Shown here: piece by piece, positions 8,100-16,584 of the stretch
How positions within the stretch are numbered: the stretch's first letter is position 1
Layout of the letters: the number at the start of each line of letters is the position of its first letter
Source of the DNA: DAMCZI01 sp032095175
Lineage (GTDB): Bacteria; Bacillota; Clostridia; Clostridiales; Caloramatoraceae
Reading direction: 5' to 3'
Length of the DNA: 64,000 nt
NCBI GenBank assembly: GCA_032095175.1
Contig: DAMCZI010000029.1
Span: 1-64,000 of the forward strand
Made by a program: the position numbers and the translations under genes
Notes under the pieces: model-generated
Told to the model about the DNA's origin: nothing
Databases searched by the model: none
The model's input: the letters and a program-made list of their open reading frames with translations, nothing else

Positions 8100-9081
8100 C
8101 AGATATCAATCCTTCCTTATCTTCCCCAAACTCAATTTCAACCTCAAAAGGCTCTGCTTCTTCCTCCTTTGGTTTCCTATACTCCATTCCAAGTGCGGCT
8201 TTAAGAGCTGTAAGTGCAACCTCAAGCTGTTCATCATCCGGTTCTCTTGTTGTAAGCTTTTGAAGCATTAAGCCTGGGTAAGCAACTACAGAAGCAAGCT
8301 TTCCTTCTGATTTTCCAAGCCATTTTATTACTTCGTAGGATATTCCCGCAACAACAGGAAGAAGAAGTACTCTTGATATAATCCTGGCAGCGATTCCAGG
8401 CCAGCCAAAAAAGCTAAAAAGCAAAATGCTTACAAGCATAACTATAAGAAGAAAATTTGTTCCACATCTTGGGTGAAGAGTTGTAAAGCCCTTTGCGTTT
8501 TCAACAGTTAAAGGTAAATCTGCCTCATAGCAGTATATACTTTTATGTTCTGCGCCATGATATTCAAATACTCTTTGTATATCCTTTACCCTACTTATAA
8601 GAAAAATATACACTAGAAAAATAATAAGTCTTATAATACCTTCACCAAGGTTAACTATTATTGAACTTGAAGATATTTTTTTAATCAAACCCGCAGTAAC
8701 AGTAGGTAGTATAAAGAAAAGGGGTATTGCAATTATCATAGATAGCACAAGTGAAAAAGCCATTATAATCTTATCCAGTTTATCCCCAAATTTCTTCTTA
8801 AGATATGCATCAAACTTGCTTTCCTCTTCCTCCTCTTCAAAAAAGGATGCTGAATAGGAAAGAGAATTCATTCCTGTAATCAAAGAATCAATAAGGGCAA
8901 CTGCTCCTCTTATAAATGGAAGGCTTAATATTTTATTTTTCTTAGCCGCAGGTACATTATCCTCAAGCTTGACATCGATTTCACCATCTGGTTTTCTAAC
9001 TGCTATGGCTATTTTTTCGGGTCCTCGCATCATTACTCCCTCAATAACAGCCTGCCCACCTACGTTGGTTTTTTTGGACAT
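8086..9081 (-). CDS. DUF1385 membrane protein
   Basis: A widespread Gram-positive membrane protein of unknown biochemical role (YqhQ-like, DUF1385), usually encoded between rpmE/tdk and prmC/prfA, as here. 331 residues from ATG 9081, chosen because GGGGTGAT lies four bases before it. The N-terminal signature VGGQAVIEGVMMRGP and the segment GAEHKSIYCYE with HPRCGTNFL are diagnostic. About four to five transmembrane helices lie between residues 110 and 270, and an acidic tail (EEEAEPFEVEIEFGEDKE) ends the protein. Confidence 0.9.
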   Translation of the reverse strand: MSKKTNVGGQAVIEGVMMRGPEKIAIAVRKPDGEIDVKLEDNVPAAKKNKILSLPFIRGAVALIDSLITGMNSLSYSASFFEEEEEESKFDAYLKKKFGDKLDKIIMAFSLVLSMIIAIPLFFILPTVTAGLIKKISSSSIIVNLGEGIIRLIIFLVYIFLISRVKDIQRVFEYHGAEHKSIYCYEADLPLTVENAKGFTTLHPRCGTNFLLIVMLVSILLFSFFGWPGIAARIISRVLLLPVVAGISYEVIKWLGKSEGKLASVVAYPGLMLQKLTTREPDDEQLEVALTALKAALGMEYRKPKEEEAEPFEVEIEFGEDKEGLISDEDI

Positions 9082-9113
9082 ACTATCACCCCAATACAAC
9101 AATATAAGAATAA

Positions 9114-9710
9114 TTATTTTTTTAAATATTCTTCTCTATATTCAAAATAACATTTGGGACAAAGTGCCTCATATTCAATGTTATTTTCCTTATCTATAGC
9201 AACCTGTTCTCCTTCAAATACAAATCTTCCATTTACTTTTCTTCCATTAAGGAGGGCTTTTTTTCCGCATCTACATATGTTTTTTAGTTCTTCAATACTA
9301 TGAGCAATCAAAAGAAGTCTGGCACTTCCTTCAAAGCCCTGCATTTGAAAATCCGTACGTAATCCATAACATATAACAGGTATATTCATCTTTACTGCAA
9401 TTTCAAATAGCTGATCAATTTGCTCTTTTTTAAAGAACTGAACCTCATCTGCAAGAATACAATCAATCTTTCCATTCTCTTTAATCCACAAATTCACTTC
9501 ATTATATATGTTTTTATCTCCAGGAAGAAGCATGTCTACATTTCTTTCAACACCTATTCTTGAAATTATTTTTCTTCCTCCCTTTGTATCTGTCTGAGGT
9601 TTTATCACAAGAACCTTCATTCCTCTTTCTTCATAGTTGTGTGCCACCTGTACAAGGTTGGTTGTTTTTCCACAATTCATTGCACCATATCTAAAATACA
9701 GTTTGCTCAT
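9114..9710 (-). CDS. tdk: Thymidine kinase
   Basis: Phosphorylates thymidine with ATP in the salvage pathway; type II TK fold. The P-loop GAMNCGKTTNL lies at residues 9-19. The Walker B/lid segment ILADEVQFF is near residue 85. Structural zinc cysteines occur as CRCGK near 142 and CPKC near 184. The N-terminus YFRYGAMN resembles the E. coli subtype more than the GPMFSGK type common in Bacillus. It is monocistronic or the head of the tdk-DUF1385-prmC run; the L31 terminator lies upstream. Confidence 0.95.
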   Translation of the reverse strand: MSKLYFRYGAMNCGKTTNLVQVAHNYEERGMKVLVIKPQTDTKGGRKIISRIGVERNVDMLLPGDKNIYNEVNLWIKENGKIDCILADEVQFFKKEQIDQLFEIAVKMNIPVICYGLRTDFQMQGFEGSARLLLIAHSIEELKNICRCGKKALLNGRKVNGRFVFEGEQVAIDKENNIEYEALCPKCYFEYREEYLKK

Positions 9711-9767
9711 TTAACCTGTCCCCCTAATGGTTACTTAATTATATATTATAATAAATAATGGAATATG

Positions 9768-9792
9768 AAAAAAGACCGGCTAACCGGTCTTT
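9768..9792 (-). terminator. Terminator downstream of rpmE
   Basis: Stem AAAGACCGG/CCGGTCTTT (9771-9779 with 9784-9792), loop CTAA on the plus strand. A run of Ts follows on the minus strand (9768-9773). It lies immediately after the L31 stop. Confidence 0.9.
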
Positions 9793-9794
9793 AA

Positions 9795-10007
9795 TTATTC
9801 TTCTGAAGTCAAATTGTACTTCTTCATGAACTTATCAACTCTTCCGCCCTTATCTATCATCTTCTGCTTTCCTGTGAAGAATGGATGGCACTTTGAGCAG
9901 ATTTCAACCTTTAATTCTCCCTTTACTGATCCTGTAGTAAAAGTATTTCCGCATGCACACTTAACTACAGCTTCATGTGAGTAATTTGGATGTAGATTTT
10001 CCTTCAT
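9795..10007 (-). CDS. rpmE: Ribosomal protein L31 (zinc-binding type)
   Basis: A 70-residue component of the large ribosomal subunit. It begins MKENLHPNYS and carries the zinc cysteines of the C+ paralogue (CACG near residue 16 and CSKC near 37). The ATG at 10007 is preceded by AGAGGTGAAACAC; an in-frame GTG three codons earlier lies within that ribosome site and is rejected. A ~115-nt leader precedes it. Confidence 0.95.
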   Translation of the reverse strand: MKENLHPNYSHEAVVKCACGNTFTTGSVKGELKVEICSKCHPFFTGKQKMIDKGGRVDKFMKKYNLTSEE

Positions 10008-10149
10008 GTGTTTCACCTCTCTATCCAGAATTAAATCTAAAATGGACAGTCAACCCTTATGTAGGGAAGATTGCATTTGATTCAAAATCACAAAGGCAAT
10101 ATCAATCGCCAACTTATAACATTATAGCATAGGGTTTTTTTTAAATCAA
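10008..10149 (-). promoter_or_regulatory. rpmE promoter and structured leader
   Basis: TTGATT (10144-10149) and TATAAT (10121-10126) are separated by 17 bp on the minus strand, a near-consensus sigma-A promoter. The transcript would carry about 110 nt before rpmE, including a GGCGAT...ATTGCC hairpin and a later GGG-rich segment. Ribosomal-protein leaders that bind L31 are known in Firmicutes. Membership of that class is an inference that a covariance-model search would decide. Confidence 0.6.
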
Positions 10150-10227
10150 CTATTTATAATGTTAAGCAAAATATATTTTACAGTTTTTATTATATTTTTG
10201 TCAAATTTTTTTAAAGTATCCAGTTAA

Positions 10228-11622
10228 TTAAATCTGTTTTGGGAATACGTTTACAAATTCCTTGTTGCTTCTTGTTCTCATCATTGCAGTTAACAGCCTT
10301 TCAGTTGCTTCCTGTGTTGTTTCATTAGCTAGAAGCTTTCTTACTGAAACTACTGCAAGACTCTCTTCTTGGTTTAATAACAGATCCTCTCTTCTTGTTC
10401 CAGATTTATTTATATCTATTGCAGGGAATACTCTTCTTTCCTGAAGCTTTCTATCAAGATGAACTTCCATATTTCCAGTACCCTTAAACTCTTCAAATAT
10501 AACATCATCCATACGGCTTCCTGTTTCAACAAGGGCTGTGGCAAGTATTGTAATGCTTCCACCCTCTTCAATATTTCTGGCAGCACCAAAGAATCTCTTT
10601 GGTTGTATTAATGCTCCTGGATCAAGACCTCCTGAAAGAGTTCTTCCTGTAGGAGATATTGTAAGGTTATATGCCCTGGCAAGCCTTGTTATACTATCTA
10701 AAAGTATTACAACATCCTTCTTTAATTCAACAAGTCTTTTTGCTCTTTCCAAAACAAGCTCTGCAACCCTTGTATGATTTGATGGTTCTTCATCAAATGT
10801 AGAGTATACAACTTCACCCTTTATTGATCTCTGCATATCTGTAACTTCTTCAGGTCTTTCATCTATTAGAAGAACTATTAGATCAACATCAGGATGATTT
10901 TGTGTTATTGCATTTGCTATCTTCTTTAAAAGAACTGTTTTTCCTGCCTTTGGAGGAGCAACGATAAGACCTCTCTGACCTCTTCCAATTGGTGCTATTA
11001 TGTCTATTATTCTTGTTGCAATATCATTTCCTGTTGTTTCAAGACTAAGTCTCTTATTAGGATAGATTGGTGTTAGACTTTCAAAGGGCCTTCTTCCAAA
11101 AACTCTTTCAGGCAGCATCCCATTTATCTCCTGAAGATATATAAGTGCCTTATACTTTTCAGTTTCCTTAGGATATCTTGCCTTACCCTTTATCTTATCT
11201 CCAGTTCTCAAAAGGAATCTTCTAATCTGCGATGGTGATACATATATATCCCTTTGACCCTGCTGATAGTTATCAAGTCTTAAGAAACCATAGGATTGGT
11301 TTTCAACAAGTTCAAATACACCCTCAACAGTATCGGAATCCTGAATAAGTTCCTGTATTCTTTCCCTTTTATCTGCATCTATATCATTTAGCTTCATCAC
11401 TTCCGGTTTTTTAGGTTCTTCAGCAACCTCTTCCTCTTCTTCTTCTTCTTCTTTTAAATCCTCATCGATTTCTTTTGTTTCCTCTTTCTTTTTCTCATCA
11501 ATGTTTAAAATTTCTTCAATCAGTTCACTCTTTCTATATCTTGTAACTGACTTAATTCCTGCTTCTTTTCCTATCTCCCTCAGTTCTTCCAGGGTTTTTA
11601 GCTTTAATTCTTCAAATCTCAT
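10228..11622 (-). CDS. rho: Transcription termination factor Rho
   Basis: RNA-dependent ATPase helicase of 464 residues. The Rho N-terminal domain (about 1-45) is followed by a long acidic Glu-rich insert (about residues 46-75, EEEEEEEE), the cold-shock-like RNA-binding fold (YGFLRL, then RRFLLRTGD), Walker A APPKAGKTVLL and Walker B VVILLDSITRLARAYN. ATG 11622 follows GGAGGTGTCGT. A candidate promoter (TTGAAA-16-TATAAA) lies 34-61 bp upstream. Confidence 0.96.
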   Translation of the reverse strand: MRFEELKLKTLEELREIGKEAGIKSVTRYRKSELIEEILNIDEKKKEETKEIDEDLKEEEEEEEEVAEEPKKPEVMKLNDIDADKRERIQELIQDSDTVEGVFELVENQSYGFLRLDNYQQGQRDIYVSPSQIRRFLLRTGDKIKGKARYPKETEKYKALIYLQEINGMLPERVFGRRPFESLTPIYPNKRLSLETTGNDIATRIIDIIAPIGRGQRGLIVAPPKAGKTVLLKKIANAITQNHPDVDLIVLLIDERPEEVTDMQRSIKGEVVYSTFDEEPSNHTRVAELVLERAKRLVELKKDVVILLDSITRLARAYNLTISPTGRTLSGGLDPGALIQPKRFFGAARNIEEGGSITILATALVETGSRMDDVIFEEFKGTGNMEVHLDRKLQERRVFPAIDINKSGTRREDLLLNQEESLAVVSVRKLLANETTQEATERLLTAMMRTRSNKEFVNVFPKQI

Positions 11623-11655
11623 ACGACACCTCCACACTTCCTCTACTCGTTGTGT

Positions 11656-11683
11656 TTTATATATTCTGCTGTATATATTTCAA
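11656..11683 (-). promoter_or_regulatory. Candidate rho promoter
   Basis: TTGAAA (11678-11683) and TATAAA (11656-11661) with a 16-bp spacer on the minus strand, about 34 bp before the rho start. Confidence 0.45.
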
Positions 11684-11689
11684 GTAACT

Positions 11690-12180
11690 GCATATAATGC
11701 TGTAAAATTGCTACATTATATTTTCACAAACAACCGCCTAAAACTTTGTAAAGCACAAAACCACCATGTAACAGGGTGCTTGTGAAGATATAATATAATG
11801 AAATTCTTATAGAATATGTAAGATTATTTTTTTACATCATAATAATATGCTTATTAGAAAAAACTAAAGGCACACTAAAATATACCCCGCATGTATTGCG
11901 GAATCATTCCCGATATTTAAATATATAAAAATAATCTAGGAAATATCAATAAAAGGAACCTTAAAACAGGGATTTGTCAGTTTAGGAACAAATGACATTA
12001 TGTTTATAAGGGACTTTTATCCGATTCAACAGCCAAAATCATAAAGCCCAGACGTAATAATAAAGAACACTTTATAATCTATATATTATATAAAATGCAA
12101 CTTATAGTATATTTTATACTTATAAATCCAAAAAGTAAATAGCGATACTACTCTTTTAAAAAAATATTTACATTTTATTC
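11690..12180. other. Gene-free AT-rich interval upstream of rho
   Basis: No convincing reading frame or known RNA is visible. The one feature noted is AGGCACACTAAAAT near 11868. It resembles the terminal repeat of the MITE-like elements described at 28891, 39307 and 56307, but has no partner end nearby, so it may be a decayed copy or chance. Confidence 0.4.
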
Positions 12181-12186
12181 CTAATC

Positions 12187-12213
12187 AAAAGGCATCCCCT
12201 TGGGATGCCTTTT
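12187..12213 (-). terminator. Terminator downstream of glpX
   Basis: A 27-base palindrome: AAAAGGCATCCC, a three-base loop, then GGGATGCCTTTT. It could stop transcription on either strand; it lies six bases beyond the glpX stop. Confidence 0.88.
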
Positions 12214-12218
12214 AGTTA

Positions 12219-13175
12219 CTATTTCTTTTTAAGATAATGAATTGTGTTTATAAACCTTACAGTACCTGTCTTTGCTCTCATTACTACAGATTGTGTCTTT
12301 GCCATTTCATTTTGGTAATACACAACACCTTTTAGTAGATCTCCATCAGAAACCCCTGTTGCTGCGAAGTAAACCTCTTCTCCCTTTACTATATCATCCA
12401 TCATCATTACCTTTTTCAAATCCTCAATACCCATCTCGATGCATCTTTCTCTCTCCTGATCATTTTGAGGAATAAGTCTTCCCTGCATATCTCCTCCAAG
12501 GCATTTTAATGCTGCTGCAGCAATAACGCCCTCTGGTGCTCCACCTGAGCCAACCATAATATCAACACCTGTATCCTCAAAGCCTGTGGCAATAGCAGCA
12601 GCTATATCTCCATCGGTTATGAGCTTCATTCTTGCTCCAACCTTTCTTACTTCCTCCATAAGGCCATAATGTCTTTCTCTATCCAGCATTATTACTGTTA
12701 CATCCTCAACATTCTTTCCAAGAGCCTTTGCAACATTTTTTATGTTTTTGCTAAGTGGCGCATCAAGGTTAACACATCCCTTTGCCTTTGGGCCAACTGC
12801 TATTTTTTCCATGTACATATCTGGTGCATGCAAAAGGCATCCTTTTTTTGCAACCGCCACAACAGCCAGTGCATTGGGCAGTCCTCTTGCAACAAGGTTT
12901 GTTCCATCAAGGGGATCAACTGCGACATCTACTTCTATTGAAGTATCATCTCCTCCTCCAAGCTTTTCACCTATATAAAGCATTGGTGCTTCATCAAGTT
13001 CCCCTTCTCCAATAACTACAGTTCCTCTTATCTCCAATACATCAAACATTCTTCTCATTCCATCAACAGCTTCCTGATCTGCTGCATTCTTATCTCCTCT
13101 ACCCATAAGCTTAGCAGAACCCAGTGCTGCTGCCTCAGTAACTCTCACAAGTCCAAGTGCCAGATCCTTATCCAT
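12219..13175 (-). CDS. glpX: Fructose-1,6-bisphosphatase, class II (GlpX)
   Basis: Hydrolyses fructose 1,6-bisphosphate in gluconeogenesis. 318 residues from ATG 13175, which follows GGGAGGATGTTTGT. Family motifs are VIGEGELDEAPMLYIGE, the metal-binding VDPLDGT (about residue 80) and GSGGAPEGVIAAAALK near 205. It lies between rho and a small transaldolase, a common clostridial grouping around sugar phosphates. It probably forms its own transcript, since a strong bidirectional terminator separates it from the transaldolase gene upstream. Confidence 0.96.
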   Translation of the reverse strand: MDKDLALGLVRVTEAAALGSAKLMGRGDKNAADQEAVDGMRRMFDVLEIRGTVVIGEGELDEAPMLYIGEKLGGGDDTSIEVDVAVDPLDGTNLVARGLPNALAVVAVAKKGCLLHAPDMYMEKIAVGPKAKGCVNLDAPLSKNIKNVAKALGKNVEDVTVIMLDRERHYGLMEEVRKVGARMKLITDGDIAAAIATGFEDTGVDIMVGSGGAPEGVIAAAALKCLGGDMQGRLIPQNDQERERCIEMGIEDLKKVMMMDDIVKGEEVYFAATGVSDGDLLKGVVYYQNEMAKTQSVVMRAKTGTVRFINTIHYLKKK

Positions 13176-13400
13176 ACAAACATCCTCCCACAAATCCTTT
13201 ATAGTATATAATAATTCTCACATAAAACCGTTATATACTTAAATGTTACCCTCTATTAGTCCTTACGGTTTCTTTTTCCATAGCATATAGCATTTTCTCA
13301 CATAAATATTATATATTATATCCCCTGTATCAGTCAATAATAGTATTATATATTTATTATATGTGCTATACTAATAAAGGTGATATTTAATATGTCTGCA

Positions 13401-13434
13401 TAAAAAAATAACCGGTAAACCGGTTATTTTTTTA
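13401..13434. terminator. Bidirectional terminator between fsa and glpX
   Basis: A perfect palindrome: ATAACCGGT and ACCGGTTAT around AA, flanked by seven As and seven Ts. The symmetry reaches outward to TGCA on both sides (13397-13438). It is ~95 bp past the transaldolase stop and works equally on both strands. Confidence 0.9.
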
Positions 13435-13439
13435 TGCAG

Positions 13440-13524
13440 GTAAGAAGTAATAGTGAAGAGGTAAGAGTTTAGGATAAAACTCTTCGAGTTTTTACAATTA
13501 TACTTATTCACTATTACTTCTTAC
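13440..13524. repeat. Long inverted repeat after the transaldolase gene
   Basis: An 18-bp perfect pair (13440-13457 with 13507-13524, arm GTAAGAAGTAATAGTGAA) encloses a second hairpin (AAGAGTTT/AAACTCTT). The right edge lies three bases after the transaldolase stop. The GTAAGAAGTAATAG text is also locally repeated as GAGGTAAGAG. It may be a palindromic repeat element or an mRNA 3'-end structure. Confidence 0.65.
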
Positions 13525-13527
13525 CTC

Positions 13528-14187
13528 TTACTTATTTACAAATTTTTGAGGTACCTTTTTCCAATCGTTAAGGAACTTTTCAATTCCTATATCAGTCTGA
13601 GGATGCTTAGTAAGTTGTTCTAATACCTTATAGGGTATTGTTGATATATGAGCTCCAGAAAGTGCAGCATTTATTGCATGCATTGGTGTTCTAATACTTG
13701 CAGCTATTATCTCAGTATCTATGCCATAGTTATCAAATATAGCAACTATTTCTCTAATAAGATTCATTCCATCCATTCCATAATCATCTAGCCTTCCAAC
13801 AAATGGACTTACATAGCTTGCCCCTGCCTTTGCTGCAAGGAGTGCCTGGCCTGATGAAAATATAAGTGTTACATTTGTCTTTATTCTCTCAGCAGAAAGC
13901 ACCTTAACAGCCTTCAGTCCTTCAATTGTCATAGGTATCTTTATTACGACGTTTGGATGTATTTTTGCAAGTTCTCTTGCTTCTTTAATCATTCCCTCAT
14001 GTTCAAGGCTAATAACCTCAGCACTTATAGGGCCATCAACTATTGAAGTTATCTCTTTTACAACCTCAATAAAATCCCTGCCTTCCTTTGCTATAAGTGA
14101 AGGATTGGTAGTAACTCCGCTGAGTATACCCCAGCTTTCCACTTCTCTTATTTCATTTACATTAGCAGTATCAATAAATATCTTCAT
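13528..14187 (-). CDS. fsa: Small transaldolase / fructose-6-phosphate aldolase family protein
   Basis: 219 residues, the short TalC/MipB/FSA subfamily. It begins MKIFIDTANVNEI. The Schiff-base lysine lies in KTNVTLIFS near residue 85, and GVTTNPSLI lies near 25. In Firmicutes this subfamily mostly has true transaldolase activity in the pentose phosphate pathway, though some members are fructose-6-phosphate aldolases; sequence alone does not decide. It follows the zinc-ribbon gene by 27 bp and is probably co-transcribed with it. Together with rpiB and glpX it serves sugar phosphate exchange. Confidence 0.92.
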   Translation of the reverse strand: MKIFIDTANVNEIREVESWGILSGVTTNPSLIAKEGRDFIEVVKEITSIVDGPISAEVISLEHEGMIKEARELAKIHPNVVIKIPMTIEGLKAVKVLSAERIKTNVTLIFSSGQALLAAKAGASYVSPFVGRLDDYGMDGMNLIREIVAIFDNYGIDTEIIAASIRTPMHAINAALSGAHISTIPYKVLEQLTKHPQTDIGIEKFLNDWKKVPQKFVNK

Positions 14188-14214
14188 AGCATATCCTCCA
14201 TAATACTTTTTTAA

Positions 14215-14610
14215 CTATTTCACGATTCTTCTAGTTCTTTCTTCACCAATTCCAAGCAATTTTAAAAGTTCATTCATGTCATTCATGTACCTTATAACAA
14301 AATCATCTACGTTTTTGTTTCTTCCCAGAAAAGCTATTTCAATACCCGTGACAGGACAAACTGCAATATCCATAGGTTTACTCATTAAATCCTTCAATTT
14401 AAACCTGTAGCTGTGCTGAATTTCACAGGCAATACATGGGATATCTACTAAAAGCTCTCCTTTATTTATATGTATTCTTAGAATATTCTTTCCACAGCTG
14501 CATTTAAATACTTCCTTGTCTTTTACCTCGAAAAGGTTTATATCAAATATTTTGTATTTCCCACACTGGCTGCATTTAACTGCAATTCTTCCGGAAGCGT
14601 CAAGTATCAT
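14215..14610 (-). CDS. Zinc-ribbon protein of unknown function
   Basis: 131 residues that I do not recognise as a named family. Cysteines form CSQC (about 13-16), CSCG (about 38), CIAC (about 58) and one further Cys near 82, a pattern fitting one or two zinc ribbons. The C-terminal third is helical (DDFVIRYMNDMNELLKLLGIG). ATG follows a GGAGGTGAATTAA ribosome site. It is the first gene of a probable two-gene unit with the transaldolase. Confidence 0.75.
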   Translation of the reverse strand: MILDASGRIAVKCSQCGKYKIFDINLFEVKDKEVFKCSCGKNILRIHINKGELLVDIPCIACEIQHSYRFKLKDLMSKPMDIAVCPVTGIEIAFLGRNKNVDDFVIRYMNDMNELLKLLGIGEERTRRIVK

Positions 14611-14974
14611 TTAATTCACCTCCATGCTATAGTATTCTCCACCTTTTATTAAATTCCTTCGCTATTAATAAAATATTAACAAAACAGTTTTTAACATATT
14701 TTTCCCGTATTCAACCATTTAATCCGTTTATTACAATTGTATTCCTCATTATCTCTTAAATACTCAAAATACATCCATTTTATTATTTAATTTGTTAGAC
14801 AAAAGAAGGATTTTATGCATGTCATGAAGAATACTATATGTTGGATACAAAAATCGATGACCATTTTGCAAATTTAATAAAAAGTCATCGGTTAAAATGG
14901 CAAAACTAGTAAGTTCTAATTGATTTATAAGTTTTAGCCAATAAAATATATTATGCTTATAGGAGGTTTTTGCT
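14611..14974. other. Divergent intergenic region before kal
   Basis: A 364-bp region between the minus-strand zinc-ribbon gene and plus-strand kal-kce. It contains an imperfect nested inverted repeat near 14860-14905 (CGATGAC with GTCATCG, and CCATTTTG with an AAAATGG copy) that could be an operator. I searched for a sigma-54 -24/-12 motif like that before prdC and found none. No confident -35/-10 pair is assigned. Confidence 0.4.
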
Positions 14975-15376
14975 ATGCCAGTAGGAGAAAAAGTAATAAT
15001 AAGATTAAGGATGTCAAGCCACGATGCACATTATGGTGGAAATCTTGTAGATGGAGCAAGAATGCTTCAACTTTTTGGAGATGTTGCAACAGAATTATTA
15101 ATTCGTCACGATGGAGATGAGGGACTATTTAGAGCATATGACAGTGTAGAATTCCTTAACCCTGTATTTGCAGGAGACTATATTGAAGCAGTTGGAGAAA
15201 TTGTTTCAGTAGGAAATACATCAAGAAAAATGGTATTTGAAGCAAGAAAGGTAATCATTCCTTCAAATATACCAGGAAACGATTCAGCATGTGACGTTTT
15301 AGCTGAACCAATAGTTGTTTGTAAAGCTTCAGGTACTTGTGTTACTCCTAAAGACAAACAAAGATATAATAAATAG
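14975..15376 (+). CDS. kal: 3-aminobutyryl-CoA ammonia lyase
   Basis: Removes ammonia from L-3-aminobutyryl-CoA to give crotonyl-CoA, the last dedicated step of anaerobic lysine fermentation. The 133-residue hotdog-fold protein shows the Kal-type N-terminus with MSSHDAHYGGNLVDGARML and a GDYIEAVGEI strand. ATG follows TAGGAGGTTTTTGCT. kce begins 12 bp downstream, so the two form a small operon closed by a terminator. The rest of the pathway (kdd, kamA-E) lies 40 kb away on the other strand. Confidence 0.93.
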   Translation: MPVGEKVIIRLRMSSHDAHYGGNLVDGARMLQLFGDVATELLIRHDGDEGLFRAYDSVEFLNPVFAGDYIEAVGEIVSVGNTSRKMVFEARKVIIPSNIPGNDSACDVLAEPIVVCKASGTCVTPKDKQRYNK

Positions 15377-15388
15377 GAGGGAATGCAA

Positions 15389-16207
15389 ATGGAAAAGTTA
15401 ATTATAACATGCTGCCTAACAGGAGCAGAGGTTACAAAAGAACAGTGCCCTGCAGTACCATATACTGTAGAGGAAATGGCTCAGTCCGCATACGAAGCAT
15501 ATAAAGCAGGAGCTTCAATAATACACATTCATGTTAGAACTGATGAGGGGGTTCCTACTCAGTCACAGGAAAGATTTAAGGTTATACTTGATGCAATAAG
15601 GGGAAAATGCCCTGATGCTATACTTCAGGTTTCAACTGGCGGAGCAGTTGGAATGAGTGATGAGGAAAGACTTCAGCCAGTTAATCTTCATCCAGAGATG
15701 GCAACACTTGATGCTGGAACAACAAACTTTGGAGATGACATATTTGTAAATACATGGCCATCACTTGTAAACTTCGCAAAGAAGATGAAGGAATACAATG
15801 TAAAGCCCGAAATAGAGGTATTTGACAGAGGAATGATTGAGAACGCTGCTAGACTTCATAAGATGGGTCTAATAGATGCACCAATGCATTTCGATTTTGT
15901 TCTAGGAGTTCCAGGAGGAATGCCTGCAACAATGGAAGATTTAATGCATATGGTTCGTTCAATTCCATGTGGTTCAACCTGGACAGTTGCAGGTGTTGGA
16001 AGATTCCAGCTTCCTATGGCTGCAGCAGCAATAATTTCAGGTGGACATGCTAGAGTAGGACTTGAGGATAACATATACTATACAAAGGGTGTTCTTGTAA
16101 AGTCAAACGGAGAGCTTGTTGAAAGAGTTGTAAGACTTGCCAAGGAACTAGGCAGAGAAGTTGCAACTCCAGATGAAGCAAGAAGAATCTTAAGCCTTAA
16201 GAAATAG
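15389..16207 (+). CDS. kce: 3-keto-5-aminohexanoate cleavage enzyme
   Basis: Condenses 3-keto-5-aminohexanoate with acetyl-CoA to yield 3-aminobutyryl-CoA and acetoacetate. It is a zinc-dependent BKACE (DUF849) TIM-barrel protein of 272 residues. IIHIHVR near residue 46 supplies the zinc histidines, and GGHARVGLEDN near 225 is characteristic. ATG 15389 is chosen over the ATG six bases upstream because AGGAGGGA has correct spacing only to the second one. It is the second gene of the kal-kce operon. Confidence 0.94.
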   Translation: MEKLIITCCLTGAEVTKEQCPAVPYTVEEMAQSAYEAYKAGASIIHIHVRTDEGVPTQSQERFKVILDAIRGKCPDAILQVSTGGAVGMSDEERLQPVNLHPEMATLDAGTTNFGDDIFVNTWPSLVNFAKKMKEYNVKPEIEVFDRGMIENAARLHKMGLIDAPMHFDFVLGVPGGMPATMEDLMHMVRSIPCGSTWTVAGVGRFQLPMAAAAIISGGHARVGLEDNIYYTKGVLVKSNGELVERVVRLAKELGREVATPDEARRILSLKK

Positions 16208-16214
16208 GCTGTGT

Positions 16215-16246
16215 GGCACGGTAATTTGATTACCGTGCCATTTTTA
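16215..16246 (+). terminator. Terminator of kal-kce operon
   Basis: Eleven-bp stem GGCACGGTAAT/ATTACCGTGCC with a three-base loop, followed by ATTTTTA on the plus strand. Confidence 0.9.
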
Positions 16247-16270
16247 TCTTGGTTTTATGCTTGCAAGGCC

Positions 16271-16474
16271 GTTTCCACCGGGATGTATACCATTGGAAAA
16301 CACTCCCTAGATGTTGAAATTCTAAGATTATTGGGATGGTGACAAACTAAGAACATTCGATAACTCGGATTCCCTCAAACAATCGTATGTTCTAAGGTTC
16401 TCACCATCCCAATAATCAAGAATTTCTAACATTCGGTCGAATCGTTTTCCAATGGTATACATCCCGGTGGAAAC
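16271..16474. repeat. 204-bp near-complete palindrome
   Basis: The outer arms (16271-16301 and 16444-16474) are an exact 31-bp inverted repeat. An inner pair, GATTATTGGGATGGTGA (16326-16342) with its exact complement at 16401-16417, and a third pair around AGAACAT/ATGTTCT continue the symmetry toward the centre. The whole element could fold as one long bulged hairpin. No reading frame is present and no clear target duplication was found. The form suggests a MITE-like or palindromic mobile unit inserted after the kal-kce terminator. Confidence 0.85.
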
Positions 16475-16584
16475 TGGTTTTACATGAATAGAAGTGAGTA
16501 TACTACTTTATTGCCTATAATAAAGTTTTTGCATTGGATACATAGTATAAACATTAATAATGTAAAGTCATTAATATAAAACGT

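Noticed and set aside
11868..11882. A further copy of the MITE-like element
   Set aside because: Only one end-like sequence (AGGCACACTAAAAT) is present; no matching second end or flanking duplication was found within several hundred bases.
12669..13015. Overlapping plus-strand frames of 77-90 codons
   Set aside because: They are antisense to glpX, whose motifs are unmistakable, and have no ribosome sites.
14611..14974. Sigma-54 promoter for kal-kce
   Set aside because: No GG-N10-GC element with acceptable flanks was found in the interval.
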